From NCBI GenBank assembly GCA_017616695.1, contig JAFZXN010000059.1, forward strand, positions 1-35,265: a DNA stretch of 35,265 nucleotides. The letters are read 5' to 3'. A model generated the notes under the pieces. It did not search any database. It was not told where the DNA came from and saw only the letters and a program-made list of their open reading frames with translations. The stretch comes from Clostridia bacterium (GTDB lineage Bacteria; Bacillota; Clostridia; Christensenellales; Borkfalkiaceae). Positions 1-8,387 of the stretch are shown here, one piece after another; position 1 is the stretch's first letter; every line of letters starts with the position of its first letter. Position numbers and translations under genes: made by a program.

Positions 1-2
1 AC

Positions 3-212
3 AAAGTACTTACTTTAAAAGGTCGTAACAAAGCGACTTGGATAAAAAGAGATTTTTACGACGTGGATTCAATCATCGGTAGGAGGAATAATTCTGCCGT
101 CGACAAGGAAAGCGGGATTTATTATGCCGGAATATGGCAGGAATTGGCGTTGAAAGAAAGTACGAAAGCTGAGGCTTGGGTAAGGTCTTTGTTTAACGGT
201 TATCAGCAGTAA
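3..212 (+). CDS. C-terminal fragment of an unidentified protein
   Basis: An open frame enters from the left edge and ends at a TAA at 210-212, giving 69 residues with no start in the window. The visible tail is polar and contains the segments DFYDVDSIIG, SGIYYAGIWQEL and AEAWVRSLFNGYQQ. Frame usage looks coding: there is no internal stop and amino-acid composition is balanced. I do not recognise the family, and no membrane segment or catalytic motif is visible in this part. The next gene starts 172 bp downstream and need not be co-transcribed. Confidence 0.55.
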   Translation, partial: KVLTLKGRNKATWIKRDFYDVDSIIGRRNNSAVDKESGIYYAGIWQELALKESTKAEAWVRSLFNGYQQ

Positions 213-250
213 AAAATAAAAAGCTTTGAATGTAGATAATCAACTTTGAT

Positions 251-270
251 CGCCGATAATCGACTTATTT
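251..270 (-). repeat. Copy of dispersed intergenic motif (ATAAGTCGATTATCGG type)
   Basis: Read on the minus strand this is ATAAGTCGATTATCGGCG, which matches the copy at 19037-19060 over the core ATARGTCGATTATCGGC. It lies in the gap between the partial gene and the MATE gene. Its function is unknown. Confidence 0.45.
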
Positions 271-384
271 AAGGACTTTTCGTTTGTTTGATTATTGATT
301 TTCGGCGGGGAATGGCTTTCGTTTTTTTTTGTAATTGATCGCTTATTTTGAGCTAAAGTTTTGCGATAATGAGGAAGCGTAAAA

Positions 385-1740
385 ATGTTAAAAAAGATAA
401 TAATTTCTTTCAAAAATATTAATCATAAGCTGTTCGCGTCTCTTTTGGTAATGGGCTTGGTGCCGACGGTTTACACTACTTTAAGAGTGTTTTGGCTCGG
501 CGAGCTTCCCGGAGAATGGTCGTATTCCATAGCCGGACAGTTGTCGTGGGTAAATTTGATATACGAAGTGATAAACGAAGCTATCATTTTACCGCTGTAT
601 TACTTTGTCGGAAAGGTTTTATCTGATAAAAAGGAATTGACGAACAGGCTGAAAACAGGGTTGACGTTGACTTTGGGTATTTACCTTGTTTTGTCCGTTT
701 TTATAGTGACCTTTGCCGACTCGCTTTTAAAATTAATGGCGACCGATCCGTCGATAATCGATGCTTCCGCAACGTACATACGGATAGAAGCTATAGCCAA
801 TATTTTTGCCGTATTAAGTCAATTTGCTTTAGTGGGACTTGTTACGCTCGGCAAAGAAAAATTGGTGTATTTGCTGACCGGAGCAAAACTGATTCTTTGC
901 GTAATTCTTGATTTGTTTTTGGTGTCGTCACTGTCGTTTTCCGCAAATTTTGGCGTAAACGGAATTGGCTTTTCAAACATAGCGGTCAATTTCGTTCTTT
1001 TTGGTATAACGCTGTTTTTGCTCGCGAGAAACGGAGCGAACGTTTTCAACAAAGAAAAATTCGATTTCGGTTGGGTTAGGGATTATTTTAAGATCGGTGG
1101 TATATCGGGCTTGGAATCGCTTGTGAGAAATCTTGCTTATATGGTGATGATAGCAAGAATGGTCAACGTTGTAAACGAACAGGGAACTTATTGGGTGGCA
1201 AACAATTTTATATGGGGCTGGTTGCTGCTTCCCGTTATTCAGCTCGGTGAATTGATAAAGCAGGAAACTTCGACAAATAAAAACGCCGTAAAAAACAACA
1301 CGCTCGGCTATTTTGCTATAATCGCCGTTTCCGTTGCGGTTTGGTGCGTATGTATCCCCGCATATAAACCGTTTATGCAATACGTTCTCAATTTCGGCGA
1401 AGTCGATAAGCTGTTCGCGCTCGTAATGGTATTATTCGGCTTTTATATTCTTTATGCGATACAGAACGTTTTCGACGCTACGTTTTACGGGCTCGGAAAA
1501 ACAAATTATATGCTGTTTGAGTCAGTTGTTACAAATTGCGTTTATTACGGCACGGCGTTCGTTTTATGGGTATGCGGCGTTTGGCAACCTACTTTAACAG
1601 GTATTGCGTTGTTGTTCGGGATAGGAAATGCTTTCGATACTTTAGTCTCTTTGGGGGCTTATTGGTTTTTGTTAAAGAAAAATCGCATAAATATTCTTGA
1701 CGTTGAGAAAAACAATCTTGAAATTTCCGATTTGGCTTGA
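385..1740 (+). CDS. MATE-family multidrug/metabolite exporter
   Basis: A 451-residue polytopic membrane protein with about 12 hydrophobic segments spread over the whole length, the normal size and layout of MATE transporters (two six-helix bundles). Family-like features are the helix-breaking polar residues in the first bundle, the short basic cytoplasmic loops (for example KVLSDKKELTNRLK near residues 77-90) and the second-bundle segment around FYGLGKTNYMLFESVV (about 373-388). MATE proteins export cationic drugs or metabolites using a Na+ or H+ gradient; the substrate cannot be told from sequence. ATG at 385 is preceded by GAGGAAG at suitable spacing. A poor extended -10 (TGCGATAAT) lies just upstream. 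The protein is somewhat diverged from the drug-exporting NorM/DinF types, so the exact subfamily is open. Confidence 0.8.
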   Translation: MLKKIIISFKNINHKLFASLLVMGLVPTVYTTLRVFWLGELPGEWSYSIAGQLSWVNLIYEVINEAIILPLYYFVGKVLSDKKELTNRLKTGLTLTLGIYLVLSVFIVTFADSLLKLMATDPSIIDASATYIRIEAIANIFAVLSQFALVGLVTLGKEKLVYLLTGAKLILCVILDLFLVSSLSFSANFGVNGIGFSNIAVNFVLFGITLFLLARNGANVFNKEKFDFGWVRDYFKIGGISGLESLVRNLAYMVMIARMVNVVNEQGTYWVANNFIWGWLLLPVIQLGELIKQETSTNKNAVKNNTLGYFAIIAVSVAVWCVCIPAYKPFMQYVLNFGEVDKLFALVMVLFGFYILYAIQNVFDATFYGLGKTNYMLFESVVTNCVYYGTAFVLWVCGVWQPTLTGIALLFGIGNAFDTLVSLGAYWFLLKKNRINILDVEKNNLEISDLA

Positions 1741-1748
1741 TTTTTTAG

Positions 1749-1919
1749 CTGTGCTTTGTCAACGAAGCGGCGAAAAATCTTTACGCTTCTTTGGGTTTTA
1801 TTGATACTTTGGATAACTATAACGAGTGGCAGGAGGTCACCGCCGTATTGAAATTCTTATTTGCAGCGCGTTTAAAGTGTGTTTTTTTGCGTTATTCGGC
1901 GCAAACGCTTGCTTATTAA
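1749..1919 (+). pseudogene. Relic of a GNAT acetyltransferase C-terminus
   Basis: One frame, which opens after a TAG at 1746-1748, reads LCFVNEAAKNLYASLGFIDT and continues DNYNEWQEVTAVL. The N-x-A-A-x-x-L-Y-x-S-L-G-F block is the conserved acetyl-CoA/dimer motif at the C-terminus of GNAT proteins; compare ANPISNHLYSSLGF in the intact gene at 3182-3982. No N-terminal part, start codon or A-motif is present upstream, because the MATE gene ends at 1740. It is therefore a decayed or truncated gene remnant. The residues after about 1858 may be random reading through to the TAA. Confidence 0.6.
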
Positions 1920-1937
1920 AAGCGGCGGTGATACAAT
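1909..1937 (+). promoter_or_regulatory. Sigma-A promoter for the GGDEF gene
   Basis: TTGCTT (1909-1914), a 17-bp spacer, then TACAAT (1932-1937) preceded by TG one base upstream (an extended -10). The expected start near 1944 gives a leader of about 75 nt. That leader contains a short hairpin, CCTGA-CGTT-TCAGG (1979-1992), immediately before the AGGAAGG sequence. Confidence 0.6.
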
Positions 1938-2018
1938 AATCATTATTCTTCATATTTAAATTTATTACTTAACGACTACCTGACGTTTCAGGAAGGATTT
2001 GTCGGATATTTTAGGCTT

Positions 2019-3074
2019 ATGATCGAATACGTTTCTTCCAATTTTATATTCTTATTGGAGCTTTTCGGGCTTCTGTTGCTGTTGCACGCGAGCGTGCACG
2101 TTTCCAAGTGGGCGGTGCGGGTGACGCTCGTAACGATATTATTGCTGTTCTTGAATTCCGTTTTCATCAATCTCGAAGAGTGGACGTGCGATTACGACAA
2201 TTTGCGCGTATTGCGCTCGATTCTAACGTACACCATATATTCGATGCAGCCCGTCATTTTGATAATGACGATGATGATCGCTTCACCCCTCAAAAAGAAA
2301 GAGCTGTGGACGCTTATCCCGGAGGCGATCGCCGTACCCGTGTACTTTTCTTCGTATTGGACGCACGTCGTGTGCTGGTTCGACGAAAACAACTCGTATC
2401 ACGGCGGGTACGTTACCATTTTGCCGTACCTTGTGTTCGGGTTTTACGTCGTAGTGTTTATGATGAAGGTATTCTTCAATTCCAAGCAGAACATGTTCCG
2501 CGACGCGAGCTCCATGCTTATCATCATCGTCGTCGGCATATTGGGAGTATTGCTGTATCTTATCACCGATTATTCCAACGATTACAGCGCCATTTTCGCA
2601 ACGGCTATTTTGTTGTATTATCTTTATTACTACATTAATTTGTCCAAGATCGATTCGCTGACGGGGCTTAAAAACCGCAAGTGTTACTATCGCGACCTCG
2701 AAAGGGCCAAGCGCTCTATTACGGCCGTTGCGTCGGTGGATATGAACGACTTGAAGTTCATCAACGATACCAAGGGCCATGCCGAAGGCGACAAAGCCAT
2801 TAAGACCGTGGCGGACTGTCTTGCCGTAAGCGGAACGAGAAAGACCGTTTATCGCGTCGGCGGCGACGAATTTATCATTCTTTACGGCGGGAAAGGCGAC
2901 GAGATGATCGCCGATGATATCGCCTATATGCGCGCAAAAATATCCGAAACGCCTTACGTATGCGCTTTCGGTTACGCGCTCGTTAAAGACTACGAGTCCA
3001 TCGAATTGGCCGTTACCGTTGCCGATAAGGCTATGTACGAAGATAAAGCGGCCTTAAAGCGCGAGTCAAAGTAA
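2019..3074 (+). CDS. Membrane-bound diguanylate cyclase (GGDEF)
   Basis: 351 residues. Residues 1 to about 207 form roughly six to seven hydrophobic helices (a membrane sensor region of unknown ligand). They are followed by a GGDEF domain that begins at DSLTGLKNR (about 212-220). The active-site signature GGDEF is intact at residues 281-285, and the Mg/GTP residues of the NDLKFIND segment are present, so it should make cyclic di-GMP from two GTP. The allosteric I-site (RxxD nine residues before GGDEF) is absent: the equivalent stretch is GTRKTVYRV. The domain is short, with only about 66 residues after GGDEF. ATG 2019 follows an in-frame stop at 2013, but the AGGAAGG lies 22 nt upstream, so the ribosome-binding site is not typical. 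No phosphodiesterase or c-di-GMP effector is seen in the window. Confidence 0.9.
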   Translation: MIEYVSSNFIFLLELFGLLLLLHASVHVSKWAVRVTLVTILLLFLNSVFINLEEWTCDYDNLRVLRSILTYTIYSMQPVILIMTMMIASPLKKKELWTLIPEAIAVPVYFSSYWTHVVCWFDENNSYHGGYVTILPYLVFGFYVVVFMMKVFFNSKQNMFRDASSMLIIIVVGILGVLLYLITDYSNDYSAIFATAILLYYLYYYINLSKIDSLTGLKNRKCYYRDLERAKRSITAVASVDMNDLKFINDTKGHAEGDKAIKTVADCLAVSGTRKTVYRVGGDEFIILYGGKGDEMIADDIAYMRAKISETPYVCAFGYALVKDYESIELAVTVADKAMYEDKAALKRESK

Positions 3075-3124
3075 TTATTTAACGCTTTTCATTCGCAGAC
3101 CGCTGAAAACAGGTGGTAGTCGGT

Positions 3125-3155
3125 GGTCGGGCGATAGTTGGTCGCCGAACGGAAA
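3125..3155 (+). repeat. Degenerate copy of the B-type hairpin module
   Basis: GGTCG, then a stem GGCGA (3130-3134) / TCGCC (3142-3146) with a 7-nt loop, then GAACGGAAA. This matches the flanks of the B3 module at 9561-9625 (GGTCG, GGCGATTTG...CAAATCGCC, GAACGAAA) with a shortened stem. It lies in the 107-bp gap between the GGDEF and GNAT genes. Confidence 0.35.
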
Positions 3156-3181
3156 AACGGTTGTAAAAATAGGTAAAAAAT

Positions 3182-3982
3182 ATGATAAAAGTTTATACCG
3201 GCGGGAAGGAGTTTGTCGGAGAAAACTCCGCGTTTCTCGATGAAAACAAGTATATGTCGTCGCTTTTTTATATCGACGCGAGAGTTTTGACGGAGCCTTC
3301 CGAAAAAAATTACGCTCTCAAAGCTTTTGACGGCGGCAAGACTTTGCTTGCCATAAAAGTCGAACCGTATAATCTTTTGCTGTACGGCGATAAAGAATGC
3401 GCCGACGAGCTGCTTTTATACCTTAAAGACAACGGTTTTATCTTCGACGGCATTATGTGTCCGACCGAAACGGGCGAATACGTCATGAGTATTTCGGAAA
3501 AACTCATTGAAAGAAAGTACGTTTTGACTATAGGTATGGACTTTATGGAAGCGACCGAGTATACCGAAGCTACCGCAAAAGAGGTGATCCCCGCAGTAGA
3601 TTCCGACGTTGACGAAATTTTCGACAATTCCGTCCGTTTCTTTATAGATTGCAATCTTCCCGATAAGCCCGACAAGGCAAAATTAACGGGCAAATTGCCG
3701 AATTTCAGGGTGATAAAGGAAAACGGAAAGATCGTCAGCATGGCTATGTTTTCGGAAGATACGGATACTTCTGCCAGGATATCTTACGTTTTCACCAAGG
3801 CCGAATATCGCGGCAAAGGCTATGCGCGAAAAGTCGTCAATGCGGTCAAAAACGAAATATTTTCAATGGGCAAAGTCGCCACGCTCAACGTCGACCGTGC
3901 CAACCCGATATCCAATCATCTGTATTCGTCATTGGGCTTCAAAAAGGTGTTTTCGCAGGGTATTTACTTATCTAAGCGGTAG
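3182..3982 (+). CDS. GNAT-family N-acetyltransferase (two-domain, FR47-like)
   Basis: 266 residues; the C-terminal 130 or so form a GNAT fold. The acetyl-CoA pyrophosphate loop is YRGKGYA (about residues 215-221, in FTKAEYRGKGYARKVV), followed by the C-terminal NPISNHLYSSLGFKKV block (about 241-256). The N-terminal 130 residues resemble a degenerate second GNAT-like half, as in FR47-type proteins. The acceptor (amine, amino acid or antibiotic) cannot be predicted. The ATG has only a weak AGGT upstream. It is one of four GNAT sequences between 1.75 and 5.2 kb, two of them broken, which suggests a small accessory cluster under turnover rather than an operon with one function. Confidence 0.85.
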   Translation: MIKVYTGGKEFVGENSAFLDENKYMSSLFYIDARVLTEPSEKNYALKAFDGGKTLLAIKVEPYNLLLYGDKECADELLLYLKDNGFIFDGIMCPTETGEYVMSISEKLIERKYVLTIGMDFMEATEYTEATAKEVIPAVDSDVDEIFDNSVRFFIDCNLPDKPDKAKLTGKLPNFRVIKENGKIVSMAMFSEDTDTSARISYVFTKAEYRGKGYARKVVNAVKNEIFSMGKVATLNVDRANPISNHLYSSLGFKKVFSQGIYLSKR

Positions 3983-4075
3983 CTTTTTAAGCCGATTTGG
4001 CATTTATCGAAATGCGAACGAATAAAGTTTGCTTTGCCGGGTTTGCTCGGAACGAATAAATAAACGTGGTGAAAA

Positions 4076-4603
4076 ATGAACGTTAAACTAATAAAACTTA
4101 CCGAAGAATATAAAGAGCAATTGGGCGAGATGATTGACGAGTGGAAAGCCGACGTTGTTTTAAACGGCACGAACGGCTCGCCGAGCGCCATTTTCAAAAA
4201 CGACTATCACGATTTCGACTCGTATTTGAAAAATCTCGAACACAAAGAGGCTTCAAACGGCAAGGTGCCCGATTCGGTGTATTTTCTTCTTGACGAAGAC
4301 AGGAATATTCTCGTCGGCGCGGTCAATATCCGCCACTATCTTAACGAGGCGCTCTTAAAAGAAGGCGGGCATATCGGCGACGGCGTGAGACCGTCCGAAA
4401 GGCGAAAGGGCTACGCGACCGAAATGATACGCCTTGCGCTTATCGAGTGTAAAAAACTCGGTATCGACAGGGTGCTTATGACGTGTGATAAAGACAATAT
4501 CGGTTCCCAAAAGTCCATAATAAAAAACGGCGGCGTACTCGAAAACGAATTTGTCGGTGAGGACGGCACCGTCGAGCAAAGATATTGGATAACTTTACGG
4601 TAG
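4076..4603 (+). CDS. GNAT acetyltransferase (COG3981-like)
   Basis: 175 residues, a single GNAT domain. The acetyl-CoA loop is RPSERRKGYATEMI (about residues 105-118) and the C-terminal motif is NIGSQKSIIKNGG (about 142-154), followed by RYWI at the C-terminus. The arrangement VNIRHYLNEALLKEGGHIGDGVRPSERRKGYA is typical of the COG3981 'predicted acetyltransferase' group, whose substrates are unknown. The start ATG is preceded by GTGGTGAAAA. It lies 93 bp after the preceding GNAT gene and before a frameshifted one. Confidence 0.85.
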   Translation: MNVKLIKLTEEYKEQLGEMIDEWKADVVLNGTNGSPSAIFKNDYHDFDSYLKNLEHKEASNGKVPDSVYFLLDEDRNILVGAVNIRHYLNEALLKEGGHIGDGVRPSERRKGYATEMIRLALIECKKLGIDRVLMTCDKDNIGSQKSIIKNGGVLENEFVGEDGTVEQRYWITLR

Positions 4604-4703
4604 ATCAAACAGGATAAACGCACTGAAAATGCCCGAAACGTCTTGGCGGCGGGGCGAAAAATGCCATAAAGCCGCCGACTTGTACGCGTAATTTATTGCT
4701 TTT

Positions 4704-5175
4704 ATGTCAGAATTGATATTATACGAGCCGCGGCTTAAAGATCTGTGGTTCAAAGATAAGATGCTTTCCGACAAGGAAACCATGTCGTATAACGCCAAGT
4801 GGGGCGGGGCGATAGGGTTTCCCGATGATCGTCGCGCCGAATGGTATAAGCTCTGGGTGCAAAACGAAGACGGAAAAGGTTTTACCGCTATCTTTGCGAT
4901 GAGTTTGGAAATTTCGTCGGGGAGATAGCTTACCGCTACGACGATACGCGCGGGATCTATCTTGCGGATATAATCATTTTCGCGCCTTACCGCTTGAAAG
5001 GTTACGGCAAACGCGGGTTGAATATCTTGTGCGAGCAGGCGAAAAGTCGCGGTATAACTTCGTTATTCGACGATATCGCTGTCGACAACGCCGCCGCGAT
5101 AAACCTGTTTTATCCTGCGGATTTACCGAATACGACGTGACCGACGAAATCGTTACCTTAAAAAAGGATTTATAA
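4704..5175 (+). pseudogene. Frameshifted GNAT acetyltransferase gene
   Basis: The first frame starts at ATG 4704 (MSELILYEPRLKD...) and stops at 4926. Coding sense continues in the -1 frame from about 4898 as DEFGNFVGEIAYRYDD, through the acetyl-CoA loop APYRLKGYGKRGL and DNAAAINLFY. It then moves -1 again near 5114-5118 to CGFTEYDVTDEIVTLKKDL and the TAA at 5173-5175. The three pieces join into one plausible GNAT protein of about 155 residues, so two single-base deletions (or sequencing/assembly errors) explain the break. Only the first 74 codons can be translated as written. Reads over the two sites would tell decay from error. Confidence 0.8.
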
Positions 5176-5178
5176 AAA

Positions 5179-5943
5179 ATGATCTTGCAAGAGTTTGACA
5201 ACGAAAAAAACGCCGTCATCAACCCCGAAATGATATATAAGCGCGTGCCGGATTTTCCGGAAACGGTGGTCGCGGTGTTTTCGCATTATCTCTTCGATAG
5301 GCTCGTCAAGGTTTTGGACGGAAAACAGATAGCCGAACTTCGCGACGTGGACGGCAATCACCCCGTTTACAGCGTTACTTACAAAGGTAAAAAACTTGCC
5401 TTTGCCAAAGCAAGGGGCGGCGGGGCTTCGTGCGTGGGAACGTATGAAGACGTTATCGCTTTCGGCGCAAAGCGGATAATCCTTACCGGCAACTGCGGCG
5501 TTCTCGATAAAAGCATCGAAGATTGCGGGATAATCATTCCGAATAGAGCCATTCGCGACGAGGGCACGAGTTATCACTACGCCCCCGCCGCCGATTTTAT
5601 AGACGTAAACGTCAGGTATGCGGACGTTTTTAAAAAGATCTGCGACGAACGCGGATATAAATACGTCGAAGGCACGACCTGGACGACCGACGCTTTCTAC
5701 CGCGAAACGCCAGAAAAAGTCGCTCGTCGCAAAAAAATGGGCGCTATATGCGTGGAAATGGAATGTGCTTCCATGCAGGCAATGTGTAACTTCCGCGGCG
5801 TTGAGATGTTCGAGTATTTTTACGCGGGCGACAACCTCGATTCCGACAAGTGGCAACCGAGGAGCTTGTCCGGAAAAGTCCGCCTCGACAAAAAGGAAAA
5901 GATAGTTCTTTTGGCGTTCGAGCTGGCGGCGGAAATTTCGTAA
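5179..5943 (+). CDS. Nucleoside phosphorylase (uridine phosphorylase-like)
   Basis: 254 residues, one PNP/UDP-type phosphorylase domain. These enzymes split a nucleoside with phosphate into the free base and ribose-1-phosphate in the cytosol. Visible motifs are the glycine-rich phosphate loop ARGGGASCVGTYEDVIAFG (about 75-93), the strand TGNCGVL (about 113-119), RDEGTSYHYAP (about 136-146), and the ribose/base-binding VEMECASMQAM (about 193-203) with the conserved Met-Glu. The length is normal for the hexameric family. The start ATG 5179 follows AAGGATTTAT, only 3 bp after the end of the broken GNAT gene. The base specificity (uracil or purine) is not settled by sequence; general similarity favours the uridine phosphorylase side. 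Confidence 0.88.
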   Translation: MILQEFDNEKNAVINPEMIYKRVPDFPETVVAVFSHYLFDRLVKVLDGKQIAELRDVDGNHPVYSVTYKGKKLAFAKARGGGASCVGTYEDVIAFGAKRIILTGNCGVLDKSIEDCGIIIPNRAIRDEGTSYHYAPAADFIDVNVRYADVFKKICDERGYKYVEGTTWTTDAFYRETPEKVARRKKMGAICVEMECASMQAMCNFRGVEMFEYFYAGDNLDSDKWQPRSLSGKVRLDKKEKIVLLAFELAAEIS

Positions 5944-5945
5944 AA

Positions 5946-5964
5946 CCCCTCTATAAGTCGATTA
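5946..5964 (+). repeat. Copy of dispersed intergenic motif (CCCCTCTATAAGTCGATTA)
   Basis: Matches 19037-19055 at 18 of 19 positions. It lies 3 bp after the nucleoside phosphorylase stop codon, between convergent genes. Confidence 0.5.
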
Positions 5965-6011
5965 ACGCTCGTTTTAATAATATAAACGATACCGATAAAG
6001 GCTTTTTTCTT

Positions 6012-7835
6012 TTATATAAACAGTGACAAAAGTAAACGTAATAAAGACGAAATAACGAAGGCGATAGAGAGTTGGTAAACGACGGCTATCGCCGTTTTTT
6101 TTATGCCCGTTTCCTTTCTCATGGCGGCCACGGCTCCGATACAAGGCGGCGAAAACAGGTTGAAAATGACGAATGAGTACGCGGACGCCGCGTCGAAAAA
6201 GCCGAAAGCCTTGCTTGAAAACACGTTTGCCGCACCTTCCGCGCCTGCGATAACGCTCATCGACGATACGACCTGTTCTTTGGCGATAAAGCCTTGCAGA
6301 CAGCATACCGTCGCTTGCCAGCTGTTTACGCCGATGACGGGCGCAAAAAGCGGCGATATCAGCTTTCCGATGCCGGCAAGGATACTGTCGTCGGCGTTTG
6401 AAACGTAGCCGCTACTTAAAGAAAACGAGCTTAACGCCCATATAATTATCGAGGAGATAAAGACCGTCGTTCCTACCCTCGCCGCAAACGAGCCTATCTT
6501 TGAAAAAGCGTCTTTGAATATGATTTTTATATCGGGGACCTTATAGTCTGTCAGCTCGTAGATAAATGGCGTTTTAGCTTTCGACGGCACGAAAAATTTC
6601 ACCGTGAGCGCCGAAAAAACTATTATCACTATTGCCGAAACGTACATTGAAAATGCGGCTATCCCGCTCGTTGTCGGAAAGAAAAAGTCCGCGAATAACG
6701 CGATAATCGGCAGTTTTGCGCCGCAAGGCACGAACGGAACGAGCATTATCGTCAGCTCCTTTTCGCGCTTTGACGGGATAGTCCTCGTCGAGTAAATTGC
6801 GGGCACGGAGCAGCCCGAACCAACTATGAACGGAACGAGCGATCTTCCGCTTAAACCTATCGCCGATAAAAGCCGCTCGAAAACGAACGCCGCCCTTGTC
6901 ATGTAGCCCGTCGCTTCGAGCGCCGACAGCAATAACTGCAGCGTAAATAGTTGCGGTATGAACGTAAGCGCCGTGCATACTCCCGCGAGTGCCCCGTCCG
7001 TTATAAAGCTTATCGTGACCAAAGAGAAGTTTGCCGATCTCATCAGCCCTTCCGATTTTTCGGATATAAACGAAAATAGCGCCGCTATCCCGTCCGAAGC
7101 CGCTTTACCGACCGAACCCACCGAAAGCGTGTATACGGCAAACATTATCGCAAAAAAGACGGGTATTGCGGCTATAGGATGAAGAACTGCTTTGTCGAGC
7201 AGCTCGCCGAAAGTCGCTTTTTTACGCTTGAAAAAGCAAAGCGAAACTATTTTTTCGCCTTTCAAAAAACGTTTTTCGGGTGTGTCGTACGCGGTCGGAA
7301 AGTTGAGCGTTTTATCGTTCTTTCCGCTACCTATCGGTTTCTGTAAACTCTCGTTTTTGGGGGCACTTTCGTTTATAAGCGATATAAGTTCTTTAACGCC
7401 GTTGCCGTTTCTTGCCGAAAGAAAAACGACGGGCGCGCCTACGAGCTTTTTGAAGAGTTCTTCGTTTGCGATAATGCCGACTTTTTTCATTCTGTCAGCC
7501 ATATTCATAACGATAACTATCGGCTTATTTAAAGCGGTCAACTCGAAATAAAGGTTCAGCCCGCGAAGGGGCGCGGTGCCGTCTATAACGTCGACGATAA
7601 GGTCGTAATTACGCTCGATCAATAGAGAAACGGATACTTTTTCCTCTTCGGAAAACGGTTGCAAAGAGTATATCCCCGGGATATCCATAGCCGAAATATC
7701 GCTGCCGGCTACGGCCTTTTCCGTTCTTTCTACGGTCACACCCGCGCGGTTGCCGACGGCTTCGTTTGCGCCCGTTACGAGATTGAAAAGCGTACTTTTC
7801 CCCGAATTCTGATTTCCCGCAAAGACCACTCTCAT
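6012..7835 (-). CDS. feoB: Ferrous iron transporter B
   Basis: 607 residues. The N-terminal GTPase domain has G1 GNQNSGKST (residues 7-15), the switch region NRAGVTVERT, G3 DIPG (about 51-54) and G4 NMAD. The rest is a polytopic membrane part with two Gate regions; the conserved Gate cysteine sits in GSGCSVPAIYSTRT, and a second motif CGAKLP lies further on. FeoB moves Fe2+ across the cytoplasmic membrane. The protein is shorter than E. coli FeoB (773) but within the range of short clostridial forms. Its ATG overlaps the feoA stop by 4 bp, so the two are translationally coupled. No feoC is seen. It converges with the nucleoside phosphorylase gene 68 bp away. Confidence 0.95.
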   Translation of the reverse strand: MRVVFAGNQNSGKSTLFNLVTGANEAVGNRAGVTVERTEKAVAGSDISAMDIPGIYSLQPFSEEEKVSVSLLIERNYDLIVDVIDGTAPLRGLNLYFELTALNKPIVIVMNMADRMKKVGIIANEELFKKLVGAPVVFLSARNGNGVKELISLINESAPKNESLQKPIGSGKNDKTLNFPTAYDTPEKRFLKGEKIVSLCFFKRKKATFGELLDKAVLHPIAAIPVFFAIMFAVYTLSVGSVGKAASDGIAALFSFISEKSEGLMRSANFSLVTISFITDGALAGVCTALTFIPQLFTLQLLLSALEATGYMTRAAFVFERLLSAIGLSGRSLVPFIVGSGCSVPAIYSTRTIPSKREKELTIMLVPFVPCGAKLPIIALFADFFFPTTSGIAAFSMYVSAIVIIVFSALTVKFFVPSKAKTPFIYELTDYKVPDIKIIFKDAFSKIGSFAARVGTTVFISSIIIWALSSFSLSSGYVSNADDSILAGIGKLISPLFAPVIGVNSWQATVCCLQGFIAKEQVVSSMSVIAGAEGAANVFSSKAFGFFDAASAYSFVIFNLFSPPCIGAVAAMRKETGIKKTAIAVVYQLSIAFVISSLLRLLLSLFI

Positions 7836-8092
7836 TTTTCACCCTCTAAAGCTTTGACGATTATCTTTTTTGCCGTTTCTTTGCCGATCAGCAGGCGATA
7901 TCCCGAATATTCGACGCAAAAAGGGCTGCCGATAGGCGACTTGAACGATATTTTGACCTTTCTTCCTACGGTCAGCCCCATTTCTCTAAGCAAAAACGTT
8001 TCCCTGTCGCTTTTTGTGAAAGCCGTTATGACCATTTCCTTGTTTTTCAAGGCTTTATCGAGAGTTTGACCGCCGTTTTCGATTGCTTTCAT
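7832..8092 (-). CDS. feoA: Ferrous iron transport protein A
   Basis: 86 residues, an SH3-like FeoA domain that fills the whole protein. The motif LLREMGLTVGRKVKI (about 34-48) followed by SPIGSPFCVEYSGYRLLIGKETAKKI (about 52-77) is the standard FeoA pattern. It is a small cytosolic partner needed for full FeoB activity. It is the first gene of the feoAB pair, in the order seen in most Firmicutes. There is no good Shine-Dalgarno; reading upstream on the minus strand, TAAAAT ends only five bases before the ATG, so a leaderless or very short leader is possible. A 13-nt palindrome lies about 40 bp upstream. Confidence 0.93.
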   Translation of the reverse strand: MKAIENGGQTLDKALKNKEMVITAFTKSDRETFLLREMGLTVGRKVKISFKSPIGSPFCVEYSGYRLLIGKETAKKIIVKALEGEK

Positions 8093-8128
8093 AATAGATT
8101 TTATGTCGCGTAACTTACATATATTAAT

Positions 8129-8141
8129 CGGATATTATCCG
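8129..8141. promoter_or_regulatory. Palindrome upstream of feoA, possible operator
   Basis: CGGATA-T-TATCCG is a perfect 6+1+6 palindrome 37 bp upstream of feoA in the 295-bp divergent gap. A related palindrome (CGGATAC-C-GTATCCG) occurs at 21273-21287. It does not match the classic Fur box. A metal-dependent repressor site is a guess from position only. The rest of the gap is AT-rich and carries the SDR promoter. Confidence 0.3.
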
Positions 8142-8287
8142 GTCGTTTTTCTTCGATAGCAACGCGTTCGCTTTAGACCGGTTAAAAACTTCGCGGCGCG
8201 GGGCGAAAGCGGCTTGGAATTATTATGTAAGCATAACAAATTTGCATAGATGATTATCCAAATATTTAAAATTTTTATGATATTTGA

Positions 8288-8316
8288 TTGATTTGACCGT
8301 CGCGATATGCTATAAT
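8288..8316 (+). promoter_or_regulatory. Sigma-A promoter for the SDR gene
   Basis: TTGATT (8288-8293), a 17-bp spacer, then a perfect TATAAT (8311-8316). The leader is about 65 nt and ends in a strong GGAGGT Shine-Dalgarno before ATG 8388. Confidence 0.75.
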
Positions 8317-8387
8317 ATAATTACGTTGAGCCGAAAGACGTATTTCGGTTTTTAAAGACGGAAAAATCATACCTTACGGAGGTCATT

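Noticed and set aside
4646-4680. Hairpin with GGCGGC / GCCGCC arms before the broken GNAT gene
   Set aside because: It has a long, unstructured loop and neither the flanks nor the tail of the B modules; chance pairing in GC-rich sequence is likely.
5170-5856. A 228-codon ORF antisense to the nucleoside phosphorylase gene
   Set aside because: The plus-strand gene has intact family motifs and a start; the antisense product matches nothing.
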